This document shows, piece by piece, positions 1 to 11,249 of a stretch of DNA of 64,000 nucleotides. The notes under the pieces are model-generated. The model was not told where the DNA came from. It ran no database searches and worked only from the letters and a program-made list of their open reading frames with translations. This DNA comes from Malania oleifera (taxonomy: Eukaryota; Streptophyta; Magnoliopsida; Santalales; Ximeniaceae). Positions within the stretch are counted from its first letter, which is position 1, and each line of letters starts with the position of its first letter. A program made the translations under genes and the position numbers. The stretch covers positions 1,005,001 through 1,069,000 of the forward strand of contig NC_080424.1 in assembly GCF_029873635.1 (NCBI RefSeq), read 5' to 3'.

Positions 1-1507
1 CGAGGAGATGAAAGCTCTTGAAAAAAATGGCACGTGGGAGTTAGTTGATCTACCAAGAGAAAAGACAACTGTAGGGTGCAAATGGGTGTTTACAGTCGAG
101 TATAATTCTGATGGTTCTCTAGAATGGCATAAAGCTCGATTGGTCGCCAAGGGATTCACTCAGACCTATGGCATTGATTACTTGGAAACATTCGCCCCAG
201 TCGCAAAGCTAAACTCTGTAAGAGTTCTTTTGTCACTTGCAGTTAATCGTGACTGACCTTTGCAATAGTTGGACATAAAAAATGCATTTCTTAATGGAGA
301 CCTGGAGGAAGAAGTGTACATGGGTGCACCTCCAGGATTTGGTGAAAAGTTTGGCACAAAGGTGTGTAAACTAAAGAAGTCCATATATGGGTTAAAATAG
401 TCACCAAGAGCCCAGTTTGAGAAATTCACTCAGTTTATTAAAAGTCAGGGGTATACTCAAGGGCAAGGTGATCATACGATGTTTATAAGACATTCACAAG
501 ATGGGAAGATAGCGATACTGATTGTGTATGTAGACGATATAATTCTCACTGAAGATGACGTACTTGAGATGAACTGTTTGAAGACTTCCCTCTCATCAAC
601 ATTTGAGATCAAGGACTTAGGATCTCTGAGGTATTTTCTTGGAATGGAGGTTGCTCGGTCGAAGAAAGGGATTGTTGTCTCCCAACGGAAGTATGTCCTT
701 GACCTCCTTAAGGAGACTAGGATGAGCGGTTGTAGGCCAGTAGACACTCCAATAGATCCCAATTAGAAACTTGGAGATGACAAGGAAGGTGATGCAGCGA
801 ATACAACTCAGTATCAAAAGTTGGTGGGAAAGTTAATTTACTTGTCACATACACGGCTCGATATTGCTTTTGCTATGAGTTTGGTAAGCCAGTTTATGCA
901 TTCACCCTACGAGAAACATCTTGAAGCAGTTTATAAGATTCTCAAATACTTGAAAAGTACACCAGGAAAGGGTTTACTCATCCAGAAGACCACACAGCAG
1001 AACATGCAGAACATAGAAGCATACACTGATGCAGATTGGGCAGGCTTAGTTATTGACAGGAGATCCACGTCAGGATACTGTACTTATGTTTGGGGAAATA
1101 TGGTCACATGGCGAAGCAAGAAACAGAATGTGGTTGCAAGGAGCAGTGCCGAGCCAAAATATTGGGCTATGGTTAACGGAGTTTATGAGATGCTATGGCT
1201 GAAGAGAATTCTTGAAGGGCTGCGGATGCTGGTGAACATGCCAATGAAGTTGTATTGTGACAACAAAGCTGCCTTAAGTATTGCTCAAAATCTAGTACAA
1301 CCTGACCGCACGAAGCATGTAGAGATTGATAGGCACTTCATAAAAGAGAAGATTGATAGTGGATCTGTTTGCATGCCTTTTGTTCCCACTACTTAACAAA
1401 TAGCCGGTATCTTCACCAAAGGACTTTTCAGACCTAGTTTTGAGCTCTTTCTAAGCAAGTTGGGCATGATAGATATCTATGCTCCAACTTGAGAGGGGGG
1501 GGGGGGG
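1..1507 (+). mobile_element. Ty1/copia retrotransposon, 3' half of pol (RT and RNase H), decayed
   Basis: The + strand encodes the C-terminal half of a copia polyprotein. The reverse transcriptase start ([32 protein letters not shown]) lies at 8-256. After an in-frame stop it continues through [17 protein letters not shown] (~270-320), the catalytic YVDD box (~527-538) and QRKYVLDLL (~682-708). RNase H follows at 821-1396 with the TDADWAG core and the CDNKAALSIA and KHVEIDRHF motifs. Several stops (near 254, 398, 764 and 1396) show it is dead. The polypurine tract is the G-rich run at ~1491-1507, directly before the LTR. Gag, protease and integrase lie left of the window. It belongs to a different family from the copia copies at 3889-10131 and 54799-59707. 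Confidence 0.93.
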
Positions 1508-1733
1508 TGTCGGATTTCTAGGGAATAAATTAGGTAATTCTATTTTTTAAAATCTGAAATTACTATTTCAGTTTCCAGTAGTTTCAGTTTCCTGTTTTCT
1601 AGCTTAGAGATCTGCTGATTTGATTTGCTGATTTTGTGGTGATTTGATTTTCTGATTTTGTGGCCTTCCTCTACTATTTATCTTGTAATCGTGTCTCTTA
1701 AAATTTAATAAGAATGGTTATTCTTCTTCTAAA
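1508..1733 (+). repeat. 3' LTR (probably truncated) of the copia element at the window start
   Basis: The LTR starts with TGTCGGATTTC immediately after the G-rich polypurine tract. Its T-rich end (~1730) runs straight into unrelated LINE-like sequence. No terminal CA and no matching 5' LTR are in the window, so the right edge is approximate. Confidence 0.6.
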
Positions 1734-1735
1734 AA

Positions 1736-3880
1736 ATCCTTCAAAACCCCTGCCATTATAATTCACCGAACAGTGCAAGTTTACGAATTCCTGCTGGCTT
1801 TGCTTCAGCTTCCTTGTGCGACCATCGAGGCAAACTTCATTTCCTCCAGCACTAGACAGCCATAACCTCATCTTATCCAATGGTTGTTGGGCTCCTACAT
1901 CCCTCCCATTAATTTCCTCCACAAGAATTGGGAAAATCCCATCTAAAATGTTGCTGTATTTACTCAATCCATCTTCTTTAAAAATAAGAATTCCCCCCAA
2001 ACTCTTCACCCGAGATGGTTATTAGTGGCACATATGATAGGTCCCCAAGTAGTCATATGACTCAAGGCACATAACCATACTTTCTTGGAAATTCATCAAA
2101 TAACAGACCATCATCACATGCAAATTCATTGGCAACATTATTCTCATCCTTGTAACATATTTCCCCAATGCTTTTTCTCCTCATCCTTTTCAGCTGAATC
2201 CCTCTTTAGACTGTCAACATCCACCCGCACCGCTGCCCACCCAGAACAAAACCTACTCCTCCTAGACTCATCACTACTATTTCCCTACACTGATCCCCTG
2301 CAGCTCCAAGCTTAACTTGAACATTATCCCTGCAAATTAACTGAACCTCTTCATCTCCTTTCCTGCAGTGATCCATACCATAGGATGCTTGTTTGGCCAG
2401 TCTCTCATCATGAGCACATTTCTCACCCCCTAAGGAAGCAGAGACATCAGCTGAGTTCCCATAATTAGATTTACCTGAGACACTCCGGTCTTTTCATGAT
2501 GCCAGCCTACCTAGACCCACGGATCCAATATCATTTGCTGGTGAAGAAGATGTGGCTGACTCCTTGAATTGCTGAAGGACCTCTTTTGAAAGATTTGATT
2601 TGACATGTGTCTTTGAAGCCTGAGGGACCACCCTTTTCGCCTGCAGTCTTTGAATCAGAGGCTAACCTATATCTTGTGCCTGATTTAATGGCTTATAATT
2701 TGGGCCTGATCACTATTGGACATAATGCTCAATGTATACTTCAGGCCTAGATGTGCTTGGCTAACTAAAGCATGCTCACTAATCTGACCCAAATCCCTTA
2801 ACCATCCACCAGTTAGCCCTTCTTAGTTAGAATTTTGTGCACAATCCAAGTCTAAAACCATCTGTGAACCTGATAGTAACAGGCCCTTTACTGGTTACCA
2901 ACAGCCCTCCCATGCCTGAGCCCATGCAGCCTTTCTCATCCCTTCTACCCTGCAAATCAGATAACCCAAAATTCTCCAGCGCCGCCACAACCTTTCTAGC
3001 CATTGAGGCAGCTAAACTAGTAGTCATCTTTGCTGCTAGCGTAGGAAACTGATCCCAGGAAATGGACCCTTCTCCGCAGAATTAAGCTGAAACAAATTAA
3101 TTATCATCCTTCCTTAAATTATTTAACCCCAACAAAACATCATTCCAACATTTTGCATGGATTTCTTTCGAATCTGGGATGCTCGACTGTTGCTGCCCTA
3201 AAAATTCACAAAAATTCTCCTGCTATGCCCTTGCAGAACCTCTGGAGCAAGAATGAGTAATTCTTGCCTCTAGAAGTCAAACCCACTTAAAGAAATTTTC
3301 CAGTCTGAGTTGGTCTAATTTCCATCAGATACTGATTTTCTTTGCCACTGAAGCTACTCAAAAAGGTCAAAATTGAGGTCACACTTTAAACAATTCATCA
3401 AATAGCCAACAATGACAATTTTACCCACTGAATTCTGAATCTGATTCTTCTCACTGATAATCACAAGCATCTCTTTCTCCCAGTTTCTCTAGTCTCATCC
3501 TTCGATCTGGACTTGCTTCCATGGAGGATTTCTTTCCATCAGCACAAAACTTCATTCCTTGATGAGATATCAATTAATTATCTTTGCTTTGTCATTGTCA
3601 TAGGCCTAACTGCCCAGCAACGAAAGAGACACACAGGGGGAGAGGATTTCCCTGTGCTGGAAGATCTGGCATACTGAGAAGTAATTTCATCCATCAACAA
3701 GTCATGTCTCACAACCAAAATTTGCTGTTGTACTGTCTTCATTTGATTCATTTGCCCAACTTTGAAGTTCACCTCCTTTGTTGCTGTTATGCTGATATCT
3801 GCATACCAAAGACTATCCACATGTTAGTGAGAGATTCCCATCTCCATTCGTTTTAAGAATTTTATTTGTACTTAGCTGTG
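1736..3880 (-). mobile_element. LINE remnant, ORF1-type region (L1-like)
   Basis: Read on the - strand, this stretch gives broken peptide segments. The clearest lies at 1736-2009 and contains LWLSSAGGNEVCLDG followed by RKLKQSQQEF and SVNYNGRGFEGF. The same peptide pattern ([15 protein letters not shown], then [17 protein letters not shown]) recurs on the + strand at ~47840-47980 in another degenerate copy, and an upstream GLLLDE / GLLFDE segment is shared too. I take both as the same LINE family, ORF1 side, because L1-type ORF1 and UTR-like sequence surrounds the second copy. No reverse transcriptase is left in this copy. The assignment to L1 is an inference; the pairing of the two copies is directly visible. 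Confidence 0.5.
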
Positions 3881-3888
3881 GATGCCTC

Positions 3889-4039
3889 TGTTAATGGTTA
3901 TTTAGTCATTTAGCATTATTAGTATGTGTGAATTAGTAAGGGTATTATGGTCATTGGCATTGTATTTGACATATATTATAAATAGAGTGAGAGGCCTATC
4001 ATTGAGGTTAGGTCTTCCATTTTACCCAATTATTCAACA
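3889..4039 (+). repeat. 5' LTR of truncated copia copy
   Basis: It begins TGTTAATGGTTATTTAG and ends TATTCAACA, immediately before the primer-binding site. It contains TATAAATAGAG, the likely LTR promoter TATA box, in the same place as in the LTRs at 54799-54968 and 59538-59707. Confidence 0.85.
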
Positions 4040-4654
4040 TGGTATCAGAGCAAGATCTGACTTGAACCCTAACTGCATGACTGCCGTAAAATCAAACTCT
4101 GAACATCATAAAACCACGCAACCTGCTGCGGTAGAAGGGTCATCAGCATTACCGAAGTCCAGGAGCTGGTTCAGGAGTTGCCGGAAAAAGCTGCAGTCGC
4201 TGGAAAAATCCTGGATGCTACTGTCCTCTTCAAAACCTCAAGAAATACCTCATTTTTTGCAAAACCGACCACATAGCAAGCCACAGAACCTGCCGATCTG
4301 CCAGTCTGCAAAATTTCACAGCCACAGGAGCCTCCACGCGCCTGTCGAAAGTTGGCAGTGCTGACCCCACATGTTGGTGCGTCAGATACTTTTGAGCAGC
4401 CATTTTGCTCTGATTTCCTCTCAAATGTCTTGAATCCTTCCTCACACCATAATACCAAGTTGTTTGTCATCTTTTTTGTCCAAAGATATCACCCTTTTCA
4501 GTTCCTCGTGTGCAACATTCAGGGAATGATTGTTTGCTAATGCCTGAAGCGGTTGGTCACTGTTTATTGTGTTCATTGAGGCCTGAAATAGTGGTATTTC
4601 TGTGTTCTTGATTCATTTTTTTCTTTTTCATTGTGTGCTTGTGGGTTGCTCTGG

Positions 4655-5053
4655 TGATGTAGGACAAGAAGCAAAACTTTGGGAAGAGCCATGTTGGAGA
4701 ATAATTTAGAAGAAATGGGTTGAAGGGATTGTTGGGTTTAATTAGTAGTTTATTATGTATTTAGTTTAATTAGTATAATGTTATGTGTATTTTGGGGTTT
4801 TGTTTGTAATATTTGTGTAAAGTATGGGTGGGTTTGTAATTCATGTAGTTTTAGGGGTATGTGTGAAATTTTATGTGTGTAGGCTTTCTTATAATTTTAT
4901 AAATAGTTTGTGAAAGCCATGTTGTAAGTTAGTTTTTGATGAATTTGAATTGTTGATTGAGTGTGAGCCCCCTGGTATCTCCTCTCTCCTCCCTTCCCCT
5001 CCCTTCCTCTTCTATTTCTCCCATGGCTGCAGAACCTTGATGCTGCCTCTGCA
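4655..5053 (+). repeat. 5' LTR of non-autonomous element, copy 1
   Basis: This 399-bp LTR begins TGATGTAGGACAAG, contains TATAAATAG in its promoter-like part (~4900), and ends CTCTGCA just before the primer site. It closely matches 6784-7187 and is related to 24843-25150 and 38415-38799. Confidence 0.85.
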
Positions 5054-5229
5054 TCATTGGGTATCAGAGCCCAATATTGATCTTTATTCTACCATTTCTG
5101 TCCCCCATTTTCCTCTCACTCCTCTTTTTTCTTCTTCTTCCTCTTCCTGTCTTCTTCTTCCTTCTTATTCCATTCTTCCCCTGTTGTTATGCAAATTCAA
5201 TCTCCCTCCACTGCTGCTGCTTCTTCTTC

Positions 5230-5611
5230 TTCTTCTTCCATCATTCTCTCTATGATTCTTCTCTGCCCTCAAATTTCAGTTAAAAAGAAAAAAAACTGAA
5301 AAGCAGTTTTATAGTTCCAGCTTAGACTCTACAACACCACCCACATCACCAAAAATAGAACCCCCCGAAACCCTTCCCCCCCAATTTTCATCGCCATCCA
5401 AGCACTGGAGAACACCCCACTTCTTCTTCCATCATTCTCTCTATGATTCTTCTCTGCCCTCAAATTTCAGTTAAAAAGAAAAAAAACTGAAAAGCAGTTT
5501 TATAGTTCCAGCTTAGACTCTACAACCCCACCCACATCACCAAAAACAGAACCCCCTGAAACCCTTCCCCCCCCAATTTTCATCACCATCCGAGCACTGG
5601 AGAACACCCCA
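5230..5611 (+). repeat. Tandem duplication, two 191-bp units
   Basis: TTCCATCATTCTCTCTATG occurs at 5236 and again at 5427, and the two 191-bp units are almost identical across their length (both include AAAGCAGTTTTATAG). The duplication is inside the leader of the non-autonomous LTR element. Homology flanking an internal slip or unequal exchange is the likely origin. Confidence 0.9.
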
Positions 5612-6783
5612 CACACTGGCCAAAACATCTCCAGATGTTGGCACTTTGAAACCCCTAATCTCCCATACTTTTCTAATCAGACCACCAACATCACTATACT
5701 CCCCATCCCTTGATCTCCTTTCGCCCCAAAACTCATTGTCGGAAAGTCGCCACTGGTGGCTCATGTGGTCCACATGCTGGCGACTTGTGAGTGGGACTCA
5801 GCCTGAATCTTCTCCTGGCTCCAGTTTGCCAGGAATTTGCTCCAGCCATGATATTTTGGGTTTTCTCCACGGTATTTTGATCTGCAAGAAGATATTTTGT
5901 TGTGGACATAATATATTGCAATAAAGTGCGATAAATTTGGCACGAAACCTGGAAATTGTCGCTCCCAACATAAAAAATCAGGCTTTGTTGCTGTAATTTG
6001 TGAGTTTTCTTGGTGAATTTGTTCATTTCAGCAGGACAATCAATATCAAGGTGAATTAAAAATAGTTTTTGAGAAATTGGGAGTAAGGCTTGTGGGAAAT
6101 TGTGTTAAAGGGCTGTTGGAGATATGTAGTTGCAGCATATATATGCATAAATTCAGCAACATGGTGAAAAATAATAGGAAAAGGAATGCCATTTGCCAAA
6201 CTTTGGGCTCAATTTCTAGCTTTTCAACACCTTTCTCAAATGCGGAGAGAAGGTTTGCAAAACCATCTTTGAAGGAAGATGTCCAATGAATGTGGTTTCC
6301 ATAAATGGAGTCACTCGAATGCAGCTTCATCTGAAATCTCACCTAGAGCCTTGTATGATATCTTGGGTTCATAACTCTACATGTTCGAGAGAGATGTTTG
6401 GTTCCTATCCAAATGGGTGCTTATTTGGCTATTGTGTGATATCATACCTATGAAGATTGGCCATGTACTCCTTGGTTCTCCTTAGTTGGATGATTTGGGT
6501 GTGACTCAAGGACATAAGAACACATGTCTTCCACTATAATAGAAAGAAAATGAATGTGTTTGAAGAAATCTAAAGTCTTTCAAACATTCCTATTGTAAGA
6601 GTTTGTCATCCCCAATGAGTTCATTGATGCTTATTCTGAAGTCAAGTCCGCGGTGCTTCCAATGGAACATGGTTTCTTGTCACATTCAAATGATGGCTTT
6701 TGAAGAGTCCAAGTTTGCTTCTCCCTTTTGATCCTTGAACATTTCAAAATTTAAGGCCGAATTTTTTCTAAGTAGTGGAGAGT

Positions 6784-7187
6784 TGATGTAGGACAAAAAC
6801 CATGACCTTGGCAAGAGCCATGTTGGAGAATAATTAGGAAGAATTGGGTTGAGGGATTGTTGGATTTAATTAGTAGTTTATTATGTATTTAGTTTAGTTA
6901 GTATAATATTATGTGTATTTTGGGGGCTTGTTTGTAATATTTGTGTAAAGTATGGGTTTGTTTGTAATTCATGTAGTTTTAGGGGTATGTGTGTAATTTT
7001 ATGTGTGTAGGACTTCTTATAAATAGTGTGTGAAAGCCATGTTGTAAGTTAGTTGTTGGTAACTTTGAATTGTTAATTGAACGTGAGTTCCGCCCGCTAT
7101 CTCCTCTCTCCTCCCTTCCCTTCCTTTCCTGTCTTCTATTTCTTCTAATCTCTCCCATGGCTGCAGAACCTTGATGCTGCCCCTGCA
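6784..7187 (+). repeat. 3' LTR of non-autonomous element, copy 1
   Basis: This is a direct repeat of 4655-5053. It follows a purine-rich tract (GTAGTGGAGAGT) that acts as the polypurine tract, and it ends CCTGCA at 7187. Confidence 0.85.
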
Positions 7188-7619
7188 TGGTTGTTGAATA
7201 TTGTGTTTTGGGATGGTGTCCATGAATTCCAGGAGGATGTTGTTCGCTGTGTATTTCTGATTTGCAAATTGTATGAAGGCTGTTTGGGACTGTTAGAGCT
7301 GTGTGTTGGTTTCTTGGACTTTGTTTAAGTCCCTTGGAGCAGTGGCAGTGTTTATACATTGATTTTATAGGGCTGTGGCAGTGCTATGTCCAGTTGGTGA
7401 CTCGTTTGCGGTTGAATTGGCAGTCGAGTCATTTGTGTTTGCTTCTGTTGGTCTGGAAGTTCACTTGTGGTTGTTTCGATTGGTCTAGAAGTTTGCTTTT
7501 GGAAACCCAAGAGCATTTTGTTTGCTGTGTATTTCTGATTTGCTGCTGTATCGAGGTTGTGTGTGTGTTGAGATGGCGTCCTCAAATGCCAAAAGTGATT
7601 TTCCATTGTCAGGCATTTG

Positions 7620-10131
7620 TTTAGGTGAACAATGTACTATAATTGTCTCAGAGGAAGAGTATTCAAGTTTCCTATAGTATCAAGCGTCCCAATTTCATCT
7701 TTTGCTTAGAAGGGCAATCCTACAATTTGTATGTCATTTGGTATCTCATGTATTAGTCCTTCAATTATCAACTCTGCTATTACTAACCACATGACAAGTG
7801 TAACCAACTTTTTTCTACCCTCTAATATCCTAAAAATCTACCTCAAGTTACCCTTGCTGATGGGTCCACAACTATAGTTAAGGAGATAGGAATATAGTAA
7901 AGCCTACTCCCTCCATCTCTCTTTCTTCTATTTTGTACATTCCTAATTCCCTGTTCAATCTCATGTTAGTTAGTAAGCTGCAAAGGCACTAAATTGTTTT
8001 GTAACCTTTCCTAATTCGACAGTTATTTAGGATTCAAAGAGAAGACAATTGGTACAAGACATAAGGCTCGTGGACTTTACTACTTAGAGTTGCTCCTTTC
8101 TCCCATTGTCTGCACAACCGCTACTACACCGCTTCAAATCCATTGTCTCCTTGGTCTTCCATCCTTTGACAAATTGAAACAACTAGTTCCTACCTTGAGT
8201 TTTGTGTCTAGTCTTGAATGTGAGTCTTGTCACTTGGGAAAACATCATTGGGTTCCCTTTGCTTCTTGGGTCAAAAAAATGGGCAGATAGTCCATTCATG
8301 CTCATCCATTTTGATCTTTGGGGTCCTATTCGTGTCACTTCCAAATTGGGGTTTCGGTGTTTTGTTGCATTTGTCGGTGACTACTCTAGGATGACTTAAT
8401 TGTATTTTATGAACGGTCATTATGAGTTTTTTAATATCTTTTGTGCCTTTTGTTCTCAAATAAAGACTGAGTTTGATATGTCAGTCAAGATACTTTGTTG
8501 TGATAATGCTAAGGAGTACTTCAGTACCCAATTTTGGTATGATCCATCAGTCATCTTGTGCCCATGCTCCACATCAAAATGGAGTTGCAAAATGGAAAAA
8601 CAAACATATTCTCGAAGTCACTCATACCCTGCTGTATCAAATGAAGGTCCCCAAAGTTTTTTGAAGTGATGTTGTGCTTACTGCTTGCTGTCTCATTAAA
8701 TAAAATGCCATCCTCTGTCTTTGGTGGCAAAATCTCACACCTTTGTTCTCCCTTCCTTGTATAATTGATTGTCTTTTATCCAACAGTTAATTCTAGGAAT
8801 GGATGAGTTGGATCCTCACGCTATCAAATGTATTTTTCTAGGATATTACTATTCAAAAAGGATATCAATGTTATAGCCCTACTTTACATGGATTCTTTGT
8901 CTCTACAGATGTCACCCTTTTTGAGTTTACACAATACTACTTTTGATTCTTTGAGTTCTCTTGACCTTAATGAGTCCCTTACTTTGCCTTGCCTTCAAGA
9001 TCCTAACCTAGTATTTGTGCCCAATCCTTTGACATTTTCGTCCAGTTTGAGTCCTCCTCGCTTGGATCATCCCAATTTGCAGGTATACACACGACGACTG
9101 AAGTGAGGAGAGCCTCCTCTAGCTTCCACTTCTATGTCTTTAGTACCTTACTCAAATGATCATATTTTCCAAGATATTGACCTTCCCACTACTATTCTAA
9201 AAGGTAAACTTGTACCCGACATCCATCTCTAATTTGTTTGTTATGATTTCTTGTCACTGTCATATTACTATTTTAGTATTTTGTCTTCTATTGCTCTCCC
9301 AAAATCTATTCTGAAGTCTTGTCCCATTATGGGTGGAATAGGATAGTGATACTTGGCTTACCTCCTAATAAGTCTGTGGTTGGTTGTTGTTGGGTGTATA
9401 TTGTGAAGGTCTTTCCAAATGGTTTTGTGGCTTGATAGAAGGACCGCCTTGTTGCTAATGGATATACTCAAGTGTATGGTTCGGATTATTCAGACACATT
9501 CTCTCTAGTTGCTAAACTTGCTTTGTTATGTTTGTTCATCTTTTTGGCCACTACTTGTCATTGGTCTCTACATCAATTAGATATGAATAATGCTTTCCTA
9601 CATGATGATCTTCGAGAGGAGGTCTATATGGAGCAACCACCTAGTTTGTAGTGTGTCAGTTCAAGAAATCAGTATATGGCTTAGAACAATCTCCAAGAGC
9701 ATTGGGTCAATTCAATGTTGTCGTACTTGAGTTTTTCCACCAACAATATGTGGTGGATCACTCTATATTTTATCATCATACTAACAGGATTTTGCTTAAT
9801 TTTGTATGTGGATGACACTATGATTATTGGAGATGATAATCAAGGCATCCAAGATCTAAAGCTTTTCCTATAGACTAAATTTCAAACCAAGGATTTGGGA
9901 CCATTGAAGTACTTTGTGGGTATAGAAGTATCAAGATCTCGTATAAGAACAATCTTGTCACAGAGAAAGTATGTTCTTGATCTTTTAGATGAGACTGGGC
10001 TGTTGGGATCCAAACAACTTGATACCCATGGATTGCAATAGTAAATGCCAAATATGGATGATTTGTTGCCTAACTCAAGACGGTGCTAGGGATTTGTTGG
10101 AAAGTTGAATTATCTCAGAGTCACTTGATCA
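7620..10131 (+). pseudogene. copia pol remnant (protease-integrase-RT)
   Basis: Integrase-like pieces occur around 8090-8660 (CDNAKEYFSTQF and a zinc-binding scrap CESCHLGKHH). RT pieces occur at 9390-10131 (KARLVANGYTQVYGSDY-like text with shifted frames, LDMNNAFLHDDLREEVYMEQ, YVDDTMIIGDD, QRKYVLDLLDETGLLGS). Stops and frameshifts are scattered throughout, and the reading frame ends near 10131 at GKLNYLRV. It is a dead copy of the family at 54799-59707. Confidence 0.85.
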
Positions 10132-10764
10132 GGTAAAACTGTTGCAATAAATGCAATTTCCGCAATAATCACATTGTCTAAAATTGCAGGAGTTTGATTG
10201 AAAGTCCATTCTATATTTTTGGATGCTCCACAAGGGAAAAAAAATCCCTATAACTAGCAACCATGCAGAATTTGAGCACAAGCACTGCTACTAATTTATA
10301 CCTAAGGAATGCTATTATGCCCCATGCACTAGGATCATCTTACAAATAAAATTCTAAGCAGAGTCAAGGGCAAAATACATGTTCATTTTCTTTGTGAATT
10401 TTCTGTGTGCTTGCAGATAATTCTTCCATAAACATGCAGTTAGGGGGGGGTGGTCGTATACTAAGATAATATGTTTTTGTCTAATGCCTCTAGGAGATAT
10501 CCATTTTCATTTGAGTGTATCTTTGATTTTGATTTTAACTTGCACCATTTTTAAGAAGGCAAGAAGAAAAGCAACTATAATTATGATAAGTGTAATCAAG
10601 CTTTCTCTGTATATTTCAAGTGCTCATTAATTTTCTTGGTCTGCATTTGACTGCCATGAAACTTATAAAAGTTCTCAAATTATCATTCGCCTTTCCTATT
10701 TCCATTACGTTCCATTTTGCAATCATAAAAAACCTTGTGGCGGTAACTTTTAGTTGTTTTAAAT
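10132..10764. other. No gene recognised (ARF intron side)
   Basis: This is AT-rich non-coding sequence between the truncated copia copy and the TRIM. I see no ARF exon, no long open frame and no clear repeat boundary. Confidence 0.6.
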
Positions 10765-11066
10765 TGTTAAACCTTGATATACATTGTTGGCCCACAACCT
10801 AATAGATTAAGCTTTTAGGTAAAGTGATATTCTGAAATGGTCTCAAAGCTGGTTACGAGGAGGTCTTGAGTTCCAGTCTTGTTGCCTGCTTTTATCTTGT
10901 AGTGTTTAAAACATTATTGTATTCCCTTTAATGGGTGTTATGTATCTTGTGTTTGTCTCTCCATGGGCTGTTGCGCTGCATGTGTGGGGGAGTATTAAAG
11001 CTTGATATACATTGTTGGCCCACAACCGAACAACTTAAGCTTTTAGGTAAAGGTGGTAATTTAGCG
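10765..11066 (+). mobile_element. TRIM (terminal-repeat retrotransposon in miniature), 302 bp
   Basis: Two ~73-bp direct repeats (10765-10837 and ~10993-11066) share GATATACATTGTTGGCCCAC and TAAGCTTTTAGGTAAAG. The left one is followed at once by TGGTCTCAAAGCTGG, a decayed TGGTATCAGAGC primer site. The right one is preceded by GTGGGGGAG, a polypurine tract. The element is flanked by the perfect 5-bp duplication TAAAT (10760-10764 and 11067-11071). It has no coding capacity. The end of the right LTR (TTTAGCG) is slightly off the expected CA. Confidence 0.85.
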
Positions 11067-11249
11067 TAAATGATTTAAGCCTCAATGCACAAGTGGCGGG
11101 TGCGAACAATGTGGTAGTCCCAACTAATTTCTTTTGTTAGGAGGGGGGATGAAAGGGCTCTTTTACATAGGTTGGCTTAAAATTGTCTAGTCCTATTAGA
11201 GATTGTCTAATGCCATTTATATCGAACTTGTCCGGAAAAATTGATGTTT

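Larger units (their letters stand above)
4655..7187 (+). mobile_element. Non-autonomous LTR retrotransposon (Ty3/gypsy-derived), copy 1
   Basis: Two direct repeats of about 400 bp (4655-5053 and 6784-7187) start TGATGTAGGACAA and end CTGCA. After the left LTR comes GGGTATCAGAGCCC (~5059), a primer site. The 1.7-kb interior has no reverse transcriptase or integrase. What it retains is a broken piece of a gypsy aspartic-protease region (~6290-6530, with [18 protein letters not shown] and SWLDDLG-like segments on shifted frames). It sits inside the copia copy at 3889-10131 and is therefore younger. A second copy (37480-38799) keeps the same protease piece. I see no clean target-site duplication. 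Confidence 0.8.
3889..10131 (+). mobile_element. Ty1/copia retrotransposon, truncated copy with a nested LTR element
   Basis: The 5' LTR is at 3889-4039 and is followed by TGGTATCAGAGC at 4040, the usual initiator-Met tRNA primer site. The leader is interrupted at 4655-7187 by another LTR element and resumes at ~7188 (compare GAGCAGTGGCAGTG near 7337 with the same motif near 55380). Remnants of protease and integrase (7620-8760) and RT (9390-10131) follow. The sequence stops inside the RT/RNase H junction, so the 3' LTR is lost. The family matches the complete copy at 54799-59707 along its whole length, although gag is largely missing here. Confidence 0.85.

Noticed and set aside
4040..4051. 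TGGTATCAGAGC and its copies (~5059, ~36410, 54969) as tRNA genes or riboswitch-like sites
   Set aside because: Each lies one to a few bases inside an LTR and matches the 3' end of initiator Met-tRNA. They are primer-binding sites; no tRNA cloverleaf surrounds them.
3924..4364. 146-codon + strand open frame as a cellular gene
   Set aside because: It starts inside the copia 5' LTR and runs into the non-coding leader; composition and context fit a chance frame.
4950..5283. Open frames of ~100 and 68 codons rich in S, L and P
   Set aside because: They come from low-complexity TTC/CTC sequence at the LTR end and leader of the non-autonomous element.
10838..10890. tRNA-derived SINE suggested by GGTTACGAGGAGGTC and GAGTTCCAGTC (B-box-like)
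   Set aside because: Flanking 73-bp direct repeats, primer site, polypurine tract and a 5-bp duplication fit a TRIM better than a SINE, and no A-rich tail is present.
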